Shown piece by piece: positions 7,703 through 15,957 of a DNA stretch of 64,000 bases. Every line of letters begins with the position of its first letter. Position 1 is the stretch's first letter. The stretch is from Lachnospiraceae bacterium (GTDB lineage Bacteria; Bacillota; Clostridia; Lachnospirales; Lachnospiraceae). The notes beneath the pieces are model-generated. The model did not search any database and had not been told where the DNA came from. It saw only the letters and a list, made by a program, of their open reading frames with translations. Location of the stretch: the NCBI GenBank assembly GCA_017473115.1, contig JAFUNC010000007.1:62001-126000 (forward strand). Reading direction: 5' to 3'. A program made the translations under genes and the position numbers.

Positions 7703-10084
7703 AAATGCTTGCCTGCTGCTCTCACTTGGAGCAGCGGGCATTATTTGTTCTATGGTGCGGTTGGGTGTGTACTGGTAATTGCTGGCAATAATCTGCATAT
7801 CCCAATCATTTTCTTTCCACAGCATAAACAACGCTTCTTTTAATGCCTCTTTTTCAAAAATGGTTTTTACGGTAGAAGTAAAACCATAAGAGTAAGGGGA
7901 ACGGATATCCAAGTATACGCGGATATCGCCCTTGATATCTGCTTCTGCACTTGAGGTCGCAATCAGAATGTGATAGTAACCTTCTTCTGCCAGCCATTCA
8001 TTATAATCCATATCGAAAGACATAAAATCTTTTAAAAATAATTCAAATGTTATATCTTTGCTTTCACCCGGTTGTAAAAATACCTTGCGGAATTTTTTTA
8101 ACTCTTTGACAGGCTTCGGCAGCATAGAAGTTTCATCTGAGATATAGACCTGTACCACTTCTGCACCGGGAAGTTTGCCTGTATTGGTAACCGTCAGACT
8201 TATCTTCAAATCACCGTCAAATTCTTTTTTATCCGCCTTGCAATGATCAATCTTAAAAGTAGTATACGAAAGTCCATAGCCAAAAGGATAAGCAGGAGCA
8301 ACTTTCTTTTTATCGTAATAGCGGTAGCCTATATAAATGCCTTCGCCGTAATTGACTTCATACCCTTCACCGGGGAAGTTTAAAAAGGTCGGTGTATCTT
8401 CGTAACGCTTCGGGAAGGTGATAGGAAGTTTGCCGGAGGGTGTTCTTTTGCCAAGCATTAAATCGGCCAGTGCGCGGGCACCTTCCATGCCGGGTAAAAA
8501 TACGCACCAGATGGCATCCAAACATGCTTCGTAATCACGCAAATCTACAGGTCCGCAAACATTCAATACAAGCGTCAATGAAAAGCAGTTATTCTGTTTC
8601 AAAGTAATCAGTTTCCGAAGCAACATATCGTCGGCATCAGAGATTTTCATATGCGGTCTGTCGTTGCCTTCCATACCACTGACCGTTGCGGTCAAAATAA
8701 CGTGAAGCCCTTTATTTTCCTTGCATAAATCCTCAAAGTCGTAATCATATCCTACATAAGTTCCACCAATACAATCTGTGAAAGAAGTATTACGGTTTGT
8801 GGTAATACCGGCACTTCCTGTACCGCAGGTTAAGAACTCGTGGCTGCCGGTAAGAAGGATTCTTTCTTCTGACGAAAGGGGGTAAACTCCTTCATTTTTT
8901 AATAATACAATGCCTTCCGCCGCGCTTTCATATGCGGCAGCAGTAGTTGCTTCGTACATTACATCTAAATCCGGAGCACCATCGCCGCAGGAGTTCACAG
9001 CCCACATAGGGATTTCTTTTTCGCCGATGCTTACGGAAGATACATTTTTATACGGATTTTCGAGACAATAAGCAATGGTTTTCAGTAAGCGAAGTACAGC
9101 CTGGTCCAATATATCCATAGACAGACGACCGCCTTTTACAGCCTCTATAATCGGTTCAGCGGGTAAAGGTCCGGGCATTGCCAAATCGTTTCCGGCCTGT
9201 AAGGCTTCTACCGGATGATATACCGCGCCCCAGTCTGATAAAACGGTTCCTTCAAAGCCCCATTTGCCACGTAGTTCTTCTGTCAGTAATTTATAACTCT
9301 CCGTGCAGGGAATGCCGTTAATGCGATTATATGCACTCATTACGGTTTCGACTTTGCCTTCCTGCACGCATGCCTTAAACCCGGGGTAATAGATTTCCTG
9401 CAGTGCACGTTCTGAAATGGTTTCGTTAATGCCGACACGGTTGGTTTCCTGATTGTTGGCAGCGAAGTGTTTTACATTGGCGGCCACCTTGAATTTCTGT
9501 ACGCCTTTTACCAATTCCGGCGCAAGGGTGGATACCAGACAGGGGTCTTCCGAATAGCCTTCAAAGAGACGGCCGTTGAGCGGGTCTCTATGTATATTAA
9601 CATTGGGACTTCCCAAAAGAATGTGTACGCCGAAAAGTCGCGCTTCGGCGCCCAATGCCTCTCCAACGGTTTTCACCACATCAGGATTAAAAGTAGCACC
9701 CAGTAAAATACCCGGAGGAAAGCAGCCCGGCGCATAGTCGCGTCCGGTGTGGGCACGCAATTGTGCTTCAATCCAACTGCGCACTTCCAATTCTTCTTCT
9801 GTTAATTTTTCGGGTTCATAATACCAATCGATTACATGGGTCAGCACAGTGGAACCTACCATACCGTTGGTGCTGTTGGTTTCTTTCTCAGAGCGGGAGT
9901 ACATATCACCGAATAACTGCTCAAAATTCATGCCGGTGCCGCCATCCAACAACTGCAATGCCGGAATATCAAATCGATCCAAACCTGCCATACCGAAGAA
10001 AGAGGCACCGTTTACAAGCGCAGCCTTCTCTTCCAATGTCATTTGGGTAAGAATTTCTTCAGGTGATAATTTCAATGTGGTCAT
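7673..10084 (-). CDS. Glycoside hydrolase family 3 (beta-glucosidase-like)
   Basis: An 803-aa family 3 glycosidase without a signal peptide, so probably a cytoplasmic enzyme cleaving beta-linked oligosaccharides taken up by the cell. The N-terminal TIM-barrel carries the catalytic nucleophile Asp in GTVLSDWGAV near residue 282 and the substrate-binding stretch VAANVKHFAANNQE. The second alpha/beta domain includes LPITFPKRYEDTP, and the C-terminal fibronectin-III-like domain begins near FKIDHCKADKKEF. A GGAG site precedes the ATG. No transporter or sugar regulator is adjacent, so the substrate is not indicated by context. Confidence 0.92.
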   Translation of the reverse strand: MTTLKLSPEEILTQMTLEEKAALVNGASFFGMAGLDRFDIPALQLLDGGTGMNFEQLFGDMYSRSEKETNSTNGMVGSTVLTHVIDWYYEPEKLTEEELEVRSWIEAQLRAHTGRDYAPGCFPPGILLGATFNPDVVKTVGEALGAEARLFGVHILLGSPNVNIHRDPLNGRLFEGYSEDPCLVSTLAPELVKGVQKFKVAANVKHFAANNQETNRVGINETISERALQEIYYPGFKACVQEGKVETVMSAYNRINGIPCTESYKLLTEELRGKWGFEGTVLSDWGAVYHPVEALQAGNDLAMPGPLPAEPIIEAVKGGRLSMDILDQAVLRLLKTIAYCLENPYKNVSSVSIGEKEIPMWAVNSCGDGAPDLDVMYEATTAAAYESAAEGIVLLKNEGVYPLSSEERILLTGSHEFLTCGTGSAGITTNRNTSFTDCIGGTYVGYDYDFEDLCKENKGLHVILTATVSGMEGNDRPHMKISDADDMLLRKLITLKQNNCFSLTLVLNVCGPVDLRDYEACLDAIWCVFLPGMEGARALADLMLGKRTPSGKLPITFPKRYEDTPTFLNFPGEGYEVNYGEGIYIGYRYYDKKKVAPAYPFGYGLSYTTFKIDHCKADKKEFDGDLKISLTVTNTGKLPGAEVVQVYISDETSMLPKPVKELKKFRKVFLQPGESKDITFELFLKDFMSFDMDYNEWLAEEGYYHILIATSSAEADIKGDIRVYLDIRSPYSYGFTSTVKTIFEKEALKEALFMLWKENDWDMQIIASNYQYTPNRTIEQIMPAAPSESSRQAFLAKVEKVRH

Positions 10085-10297
10085 AGTTATTCTCCGTAGT
10101 TATGATGATAAAAGAACCGGCGTACGCATTAATAAAATATAAACCGGAATATAGTATCATTTTATAATAAAAGCCGCAGGAAATCTATCACAATGTGGCA
10201 GTAAAATTTAACATTTGTGCAACCAAAGACGTTTTCGTTTGGTGTTATATGTGAAAGGCATTAAAAAATATAAAGTTTTCTTTGAGGAGGAAGTGTG

Positions 10298-10651
10298 ATG
10301 AAGAGATTTTGGTACGGAGTATTGGCGTTTGCACCGCTGGTAAGTATGATTGGATATTTTGTGGTATTTGCTTTGATTATGTTGGTAATATTTGCGCTCG
10401 GAATGGCAGGTGCAACGGATGAAAATTTGTTGGGACAGATGGCGGTTCTGGCGATGATAATATGGACGTGGTTGGGGATTTTTATTGTTGTAGCCGTAGA
10501 CATTGCGGATATGGTTGTATTTACGGTTCTTGCTGTTAAAAATTCTCAATTGGATGCTACGGCCAAAGGCTTGTGGTGCGGGTCCTTTTTTACATTCCAG
10601 ATGGTGGCTTTTCCCGTATATTGGTGGATATTTATGAGGAAATCACAATAA
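10298..10651 (+). CDS. Small membrane protein of unknown function
   Basis: A 117-aa protein with about three hydrophobic segments (roughly 5-33, 45-75 and 90-112) and no motif that I recognise. GAGGAGG lies 7 nt before the ATG at 10298, supporting real translation; the GTG one codon earlier is less well spaced. It is the first gene on the plus strand before the lipid-type cluster but is separated from the next gene by 134 bases, so membership of that cluster is uncertain. Confidence 0.6.
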   Translation: MKRFWYGVLAFAPLVSMIGYFVVFALIMLVIFALGMAGATDENLLGQMAVLAMIIWTWLGIFIVVAVDIADMVVFTVLAVKNSQLDATAKGLWCGSFFTFQMVAFPVYWWIFMRKSQ

Positions 10652-10785
10652 TAGGTGTAATAATTGTCGTAATATGATAAAATGTAGCGGGATGGTTTTT
10701 ATATTTATATATAAATATAAAATTACCCCGTCTGTCATGCTTGGTATGCTATGGCAAATAAAAAAATACGGCAGAGGAAGAGGAT

Positions 10786-11382
10786 ATGAATATCTTGCGG
10801 ATACTTGCTACCATGTACGTGACTTTAATGGGCCCGGTTGTGGCCGGCATCATTAATTCGCTTTGGTGTAAGTTAAAAGTAATGAAGAAATTGCAGATTC
10901 CCATGGATGGTGGGAAAAACTTTAAAGACGGTAAAAGGATTTTTGGTGATCATAAAACCTGGAAAGGTTTTATCGGATACATACTTTGGAATATGGTTTG
11001 TATGGTATTATGGGGATTTGTGTGTAAGGCAGCAGACTTGGAATCTTATAATATGCTATACACCAATTACGAGAATACCTTTGTTTTTAATTTGATTGCA
11101 GGAGCATTGGTGGGCTTTGGTTATGCATTGTTTGAACTTCCCAACAGTTTCTTAAAGAGACGTATCGGTATTGAACCAGGGAAGAGTATGAATGGTGCGC
11201 TGAAAGCCTTTTTTGTGTTTTTTGACCAGGCAGATTCCGTATTCGGCTGTGTGCTGGCAGTATGTATTTTTACACCTATGCCGGTGTGGTTTTATTTCCT
11301 GTATGTGGTAGTCGGCGCAGTAACGCATATTATTATTAATATGCTTTTGTATTTTTGTAAGTTGCGCGGAAATATGTTTTGA
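10786..11382 (+). CDS. CDP-archaeol synthase (CarS)-like CTP:lipid-phosphate cytidylyltransferase
   Basis: A 198-aa integral membrane protein resembling the CarS/DUF46 family, which transfers CMP from CTP to a lipid phosphate such as unsaturated archaetidic acid; bacterial CdsA does the same for phosphatidic acid. The family signature is seen as DGGKNFKDGKRIFGDHKTWK (residues 41-60), followed by about four more membrane segments. Length is normal for CarS. An aspartate in FDQADSVFGC fits the conserved C-terminal part. It opens a run of plus-strand genes for lipid-type chemistry (dikinases, decarboxylase, UbiA, acyltransferase, ligase), so a role in activating a lipid phosphate is likely. The exact substrate is not known, and bacterial members need not make archaeol. 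Confidence 0.7.
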   Translation: MNILRILATMYVTLMGPVVAGIINSLWCKLKVMKKLQIPMDGGKNFKDGKRIFGDHKTWKGFIGYILWNMVCMVLWGFVCKAADLESYNMLYTNYENTFVFNLIAGALVGFGYALFELPNSFLKRRIGIEPGKSMNGALKAFFVFFDQADSVFGCVLAVCIFTPMPVWFYFLYVVVGAVTHIIINMLLYFCKLRGNMF

Positions 11383-11532
11383 ATTTTTTATTTCTACCCG
11401 TTCTGTACCGCTGCATTCACAGGGGTCTTTATGGAATAAAAATATCCATACAATATCAGGCGAGGGAAACATATAAAAAAAAGGCAAGAACAAAAAGAAA
11501 AGGAGAGTCCGGGAAAACTCGGAAATAAAAAT

Positions 11533-12969
11533 ATGTTACAGAAGATTAGCGAAAAGTTACGGAACAGTGGAGATGATTTGGGAAACAAAGGTAAGTTCCT
11601 TTGTGTGATGCATGAAGCAGGATTTCGTGTACCGGACGGTATTATTCTTGATAAAACGGAATATGAAGAATTTGTCCGTATGAATGGTATCGCAGAAGAA
11701 ATCACAAAACATTTATCCGAGTTAAAAGGCGAGAATGTAAGCGAGAAAAGTGCATCCATCACGGCATTGTTTGAAGGTACGAGACTTACGGAACAGGTAT
11801 ACGAAACATTGCAAAGTTATATCAAAGAGGATTGCAATTACGCAGTACGAAGCAGCGGAACCAAAGAGGATTTGGAAGAGTTCTCTTTTGCAGGACAATA
11901 TCAGACGTTTTTAAATATACAGGGAACGGAAGCAATTCAGACAGCAGTGATTGATTGTTACAAATCCATGTTTACCGAAGTGTGTCTGAATTATCTTGTT
12001 AACAACCGCATCGATTGTTCTGACCTTGCAATGTCTGTTGTTATACAGGAAATGGTGGATTCGGATTACAGCGGCATTTGCTTTTCTTTAAATCCCGTAA
12101 CCGGTAAAGATACGGAGATGTCTATGGAAGTGGCACCCGGTCTCGGAGAAAATATTGTAAGCGGTAAGGTGGCACCGGAGCAGTATTATTACGACTGGTA
12201 TGAGAAGTCCTGCCGCATGGCAAAAGAGAATAAAATTTTAACCGAAGAACAGGTAAAACAATTTGGTGAAACCTTCTTAAAAGTGCAACTTCTGTTCGGC
12301 TATCCCTGTGATATGGAATTTGCCATCAAAGATGACGAATTGTATCTTTTACAAGCCAGAAGAATTACAAGCATCAATTACGGCGGCTATCCGGACATCT
12401 GGTCTACGGCAGACTTCAAAGACGGCGGCGTGTCCGCTACGGTTTGTACACCTTATATGTGGAGTTTGTATGAATATATCTGGGAATTTACCCTCCGTAA
12501 ATTTATGTTGGACGGAAAGATTCTTACGGAAAAAGAAACAGATAAAAAACTGGGTGATATGTTTTACGGAAGATGCTACTGGAACATGTCTATTGTAAAA
12601 CTTGCCATGAGTAAAATTATCGGTTACAAAGAACGTGAATTTGACAGTGAGTATGGTGTCAGAATTACCTATGAAGGCGACGGCGAAACCACGGGACTTA
12701 CACCGGGAACTTTATTTGCCATAGCAAGAATGTTTTTTGCCCAGAAGAAGATTCTCAAAGAGCGTAATGAGAATAGCGAAAATTACAAAAAAGACCTGCT
12801 GGAGAAATACGAGAATTACAAACAGCAGTATGATAATAAATCAATTGAGGACATTGAAAAAACCTGGTATACCTTAACCCGTAAAACTTATTTGCAGAGT
12901 GAGGCGACTTACTTTTGGCAGATTTTTATCAATACGGTACATCAGTCCCTCTACAAGGACAGCCTTTAA
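11533..12969 (+). CDS. PEP-synthase-like dikinase, N-terminal part of a frameshifted gene
   Basis: A 478-aa frame covering the ATP-grasp (PPDK N-terminal) domain and part of the middle region of a PEP/pyruvate-binding dikinase of the PEP synthase/rifampicin phosphotransferase type. RSSGTKEDLEEFSFAGQYQ near residue 107 matches the nucleotide-binding RSS..ED..SFAGQ signature. Such enzymes split ATP to AMP and phosphate and pass a phosphate via a swivelling histidine domain to PEP/pyruvate or another acceptor. The frame stops at 12969 in the middle of the helical region, while the next frame continues the same protein to 14048. The join falls near 12965, at a TTT run; one missing T would restore the frame. 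The ribosome site is weak. A full-length paralogue lies at 15958-18192. Confidence 0.75.
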   Translation: MLQKISEKLRNSGDDLGNKGKFLCVMHEAGFRVPDGIILDKTEYEEFVRMNGIAEEITKHLSELKGENVSEKSASITALFEGTRLTEQVYETLQSYIKEDCNYAVRSSGTKEDLEEFSFAGQYQTFLNIQGTEAIQTAVIDCYKSMFTEVCLNYLVNNRIDCSDLAMSVVIQEMVDSDYSGICFSLNPVTGKDTEMSMEVAPGLGENIVSGKVAPEQYYYDWYEKSCRMAKENKILTEEQVKQFGETFLKVQLLFGYPCDMEFAIKDDELYLLQARRITSINYGGYPDIWSTADFKDGGVSATVCTPYMWSLYEYIWEFTLRKFMLDGKILTEKETDKKLGDMFYGRCYWNMSIVKLAMSKIIGYKEREFDSEYGVRITYEGDGETTGLTPGTLFAIARMFFAQKKILKERNENSENYKKDLLEKYENYKQQYDNKSIEDIEKTWYTLTRKTYLQSEATYFWQIFINTVHQSLYKDSL

Positions 12970-14048
12970 AATATGTGTCCGAAAGTGAGTATCTTACTTT
13001 GCTGGGAGCCATTGATAATATTTCACATCTGTTACCTTTTTATGAAATGTGGGATATCTCCAGGGCAATCCGTGGAACTGAAGAGACTAAGAATTTCTGG
13101 GAAAGAAAGACACCGGAAGAATTGGCGGAAATTTATGCCCGGGGCGAAGAAGGCTATTGCTTAAAGCAGGTAAAAGAATTGGTGGAGAAATACGGTTATC
13201 ATTCCGACAAGGAATTGGATGTGACCTACCCCTGCTATTATGAGGACATTATCCCCCTGATTGTCAGCATCAAGGATATGGTGGCGTTAAGCGATGAATT
13301 CAGCCCTGTGGAAGATAAGAAAAAGGGTGAAGCCGCATACAAGGAAATTCTTGAAACAATCCAAAGTAAGGTAAGCAAATCCAAGTATAAAAAAATTGAA
13401 ACCAAGATCATGAATATGCGTAAAATGTTGTGGTGGCGTGAAGAGTTCCGTGACCTGTCAACAAGATTTTATTATATTATTCGTATTTACACCGTAGAAC
13501 TTGGTAAGCATTTGGTGCAAAAAGGTGTGCTGAACGAAGTGGAAGATATTTGGTTCACAAGAGTATCTGCTTTGTGGGATTATCTTGATGGCAAAATGTC
13601 AGCCGAAGAACTTCGCCAAATGGTTACAAGTAAGCGCGAATATTACAATGCATTCCGTAACTACATGAGTGAGAATGAAATCGGAGGTGTGTTCGGAGAA
13701 GCATTGGCAGAGACGAAGATGTCCAATGGACAAATCAAAGGCTTAGGTGCCAACAGCGGTCGCATTACCGGTACTGCCCGTGTCATTGAAGATTTTAGTC
13801 AAATCGGAAGATTGCAGGAAAAAGATATTTTGGTTACCCGATTTACAGATACCGGATGGACACCGAAATTTGCTATTTTATCGGGTATTGTTACGGAGTA
13901 TGGCGGAATTCTTTGCCATGCAGCGATTGTATCCAGAGAGTATGGTATTCCGGCTATTGTCAGTTGCCATGATGTCATGAAGAAGATTAAGGACGGAGAC
14001 ACCATTACCATCGACGGAAGTACCGGTGTGGTAACGGTGGAGCAATAA
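12915..14048 (+). pseudogene. PEP-synthase-like dikinase, C-terminal part (phosphohistidine domain) of the frameshifted gene
   Basis: This frame completes the dikinase begun at 11533. It has no credible start codon or ribosome binding site of its own; real homology appears to begin around KYVSESEYLTLLGAI, directly at the point where the upstream frame stops. The C-terminus carries the swivelling phosphohistidine domain with the phosphorylated His in GGILCHAAIVSREYGIPAIV, followed by the usual GDTITIDGSTG end. Together both parts would make about 838 aa, comparable with PEP synthase-like and rifampicin phosphotransferase-like proteins. All active-site regions are intact, so the break is either a recent mutation or a sequencing error in a homopolymer. 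A canonical slippery site was not found. Confidence 0.7.
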
Positions 14049-14118
14049 ACACAACCGTTTGACGTAAGGAGCAGATTATCACAATTCTGTTTGGAAGAAT
14101 GGAAGGAGAGAACATTCA

Positions 14119-14982
14119 ATGTCTCAAATATATAACAGGCAGACAAAGGAATATGCGGAGAATTCCCAGTACGGTGGTAAAGCACTGGATTTTTTATATA
14201 ACAGTCCTGTGGGAAGAATACTGTTAAAGTTTATTATACATCCCTGCTTTTCCGAAGTTTGCGGTTGGTATTACAGAAGTTGTTTCAGTCGGAAAAAGAT
14301 TCGGGAATTCATACAAGAATATAATATTTGTATGGATGATTTTCAGAAGAAAGAGTATCGGAATTTTGATGAGTTTTTTATCCGTAAAATCAAACCCGGG
14401 AAACGTCCGACAGACAGGACGGAGGAACATTTCATTGCTCCGGCAGACAGTAAGTTGTCCGTATATGTCATCGGACAAGATAACCGCATTACAATCAAGG
14501 GTGTAAGTTACACTGTATCGGAATTGGTTGGCGGGCAAGTGAAATTGGGGGCGTATGAAGGCGGACAATGTCTGGTATTCCGACTGGCAATGGACGACTA
14601 TCACAGATATTGTTTTGTTGACAGAGGAAAACTTGTAAAACGCTACAGAATAAAAGGTCGTCTTCATACCGTAAGTTCCATTTCCAAAGACCATAAAATT
14701 TACCGGGAGAATACCCGAGTGGTTAATTTAATGAAAACGAAGAATTTCGGTAATGTCATTTGTATTGAAGTGGGCGCTTTGCTGGTGGGTAAAATTCATA
14801 ATCACCCCATCAAAACCTTTTATAAGGGACAGGAAAAAGGATATTTTGAACTGGGCGGTTCCACCATTGTATATTTAATCAAACCAAACCGTATGGTTTT
14901 GGATGAAGACATTCTTGCCAACTGCAATGAAGAGACAGAAGTAAAAGTTCTAATGGGTGAGCGAATCGGAAGAATGTTTTGA
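14119..14982 (+). CDS. psd: Phosphatidylserine decarboxylase family protein
   Basis: A 287-aa membrane-associated pyruvoyl enzyme that converts phosphatidylserine (or an analogue such as archaetidylserine) to the ethanolamine lipid and CO2. The family signatures are NFDEFFIRKIKPGKRP near residue 82, MDDYHRYCF with the His of the catalytic site, GALLVGKI, and the self-cleavage site YFELGGSTIVYL near residue 247, where the chain is cut before Ser to make the pyruvoyl group. The clostridial GGST form replaces LGST. AAGGAGAG lies upstream of the ATG. It sits 70 bases after the frameshifted dikinase and 63 before the UbiA gene, inside the lipid-type cluster. No phosphatidylserine synthase gene is adjacent. 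Confidence 0.92.
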   Translation: MSQIYNRQTKEYAENSQYGGKALDFLYNSPVGRILLKFIIHPCFSEVCGWYYRSCFSRKKIREFIQEYNICMDDFQKKEYRNFDEFFIRKIKPGKRPTDRTEEHFIAPADSKLSVYVIGQDNRITIKGVSYTVSELVGGQVKLGAYEGGQCLVFRLAMDDYHRYCFVDRGKLVKRYRIKGRLHTVSSISKDHKIYRENTRVVNLMKTKNFGNVICIEVGALLVGKIHNHPIKTFYKGQEKGYFELGGSTIVYLIKPNRMVLDEDILANCNEETEVKVLMGERIGRMF

Positions 14983-15045
14983 TAAAAAAGAAGCAAAGAA
15001 ACATAAGAAGAATTCTTTCGGAAAAGAGTCAGGAGAAAAATAACC

Positions 15046-15945
15046 ATGCTGAAGAGATTACATATTTATTTTAAAGAAAGATATCCGTTGTTTGCACGAT
15101 TCCTTTTGGGCTGCATTGTGTTTTTGGAGATTCATTTTATTATTCTGTTAAATCACGGAGTAACGGATTTTCATATTGGCTTTCAGGAACTGGTTGGTGC
15201 ATATACCGTATTTGCGTTTCTGTTTTGGCTTCGCGTTGCGGATGATTTGAAAGATTATGAAACAGACTTGAGACTGTTTCCGGACAGACCGTTACCCAGC
15301 GGGCGTGTGTATAAAAAGGATATTGTAATCATCTGTATGATTTTTCAGGCCATTGCGTTAATTCTCAATATTGTTTTTATGAACAATTTCCTGTTTTTCT
15401 GTATTCTGTATGCGTACGGTTATTTAATGAGTAAATGGTTTTTTAAGAAGAAAAAAATCCAGCCGTCGCTGCCGTTGGCATTGATTACACACAATCCGGT
15501 GCAGATGTTTGTGAATGTGTATATTATCTCTTTTACGGTGATTAAATATGATTTACCTGCGATTACTTTGTATACCGTGATGGCGCTGTGGACCTTGTAT
15601 TTTCCTGCGTTGATTTGGGAAGTGTCCCGCAAGATTAAAGCACCGAAAGATGAGAATGACTATACCACGTATTCGAAGTTATTCGGGCATAAAAAGAGTA
15701 CGATTTTTGTAATGATTTTGACGCTTGTGGATATTGTTACCAATATGATTCTGGTATTTAACCTAAACAAAGCAACCATTCTTTTATTTATCATTTTGGT
15801 TTCATGGATGACGTGGAAATTCATCCGTTTTATCAAAAATCCGGAAAAGTTTGTGTTGGTACAGAAGGTCGAGATTTACACATATATACAGGAGACATTG
15901 ATGTTGCTTACGATTGTACTGTTTTTAATCGTTGGTAAGGTATAA
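15046..15945 (+). CDS. UbiA-family prenyltransferase-like membrane protein
   Basis: A 299-aa protein with about eight to nine membrane helices. The first aspartate-rich motif of the UbiA superfamily appears as ADDLKDYETD (65-74), followed by PDRPLPSGRV, both typical; the second Asp motif is less clear (around APKDENDY). UbiA enzymes move a prenyl group from a prenyl diphosphate to an aromatic ring, a haem precursor, a sugar phosphate or, in archaeal DGGGP synthase, a glycerol ether. AGGAG precedes the ATG. Only 12 bases separate it from the next dikinase gene, so the two are surely co-transcribed. No quinone or haem genes are nearby, which favours a lipid acceptor, but this is inference. Confidence 0.8.
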   Translation: MLKRLHIYFKERYPLFARFLLGCIVFLEIHFIILLNHGVTDFHIGFQELVGAYTVFAFLFWLRVADDLKDYETDLRLFPDRPLPSGRVYKKDIVIICMIFQAIALILNIVFMNNFLFFCILYAYGYLMSKWFFKKKKIQPSLPLALITHNPVQMFVNVYIISFTVIKYDLPAITLYTVMALWTLYFPALIWEVSRKIKAPKDENDYTTYSKLFGHKKSTIFVMILTLVDIVTNMILVFNLNKATILLFIILVSWMTWKFIRFIKNPEKFVLVQKVEIYTYIQETLMLLTIVLFLIVGKV

Positions 15946-15957
15946 CAGGGGATACAA

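Noticed and set aside
12960-12975. Programmed -1 or +1 frameshift in the dikinase gene
   Set aside because: CTT TAA A is not an X XXY YYZ site, and a +1 slip would enter the wrong frame; a missing T is simpler.
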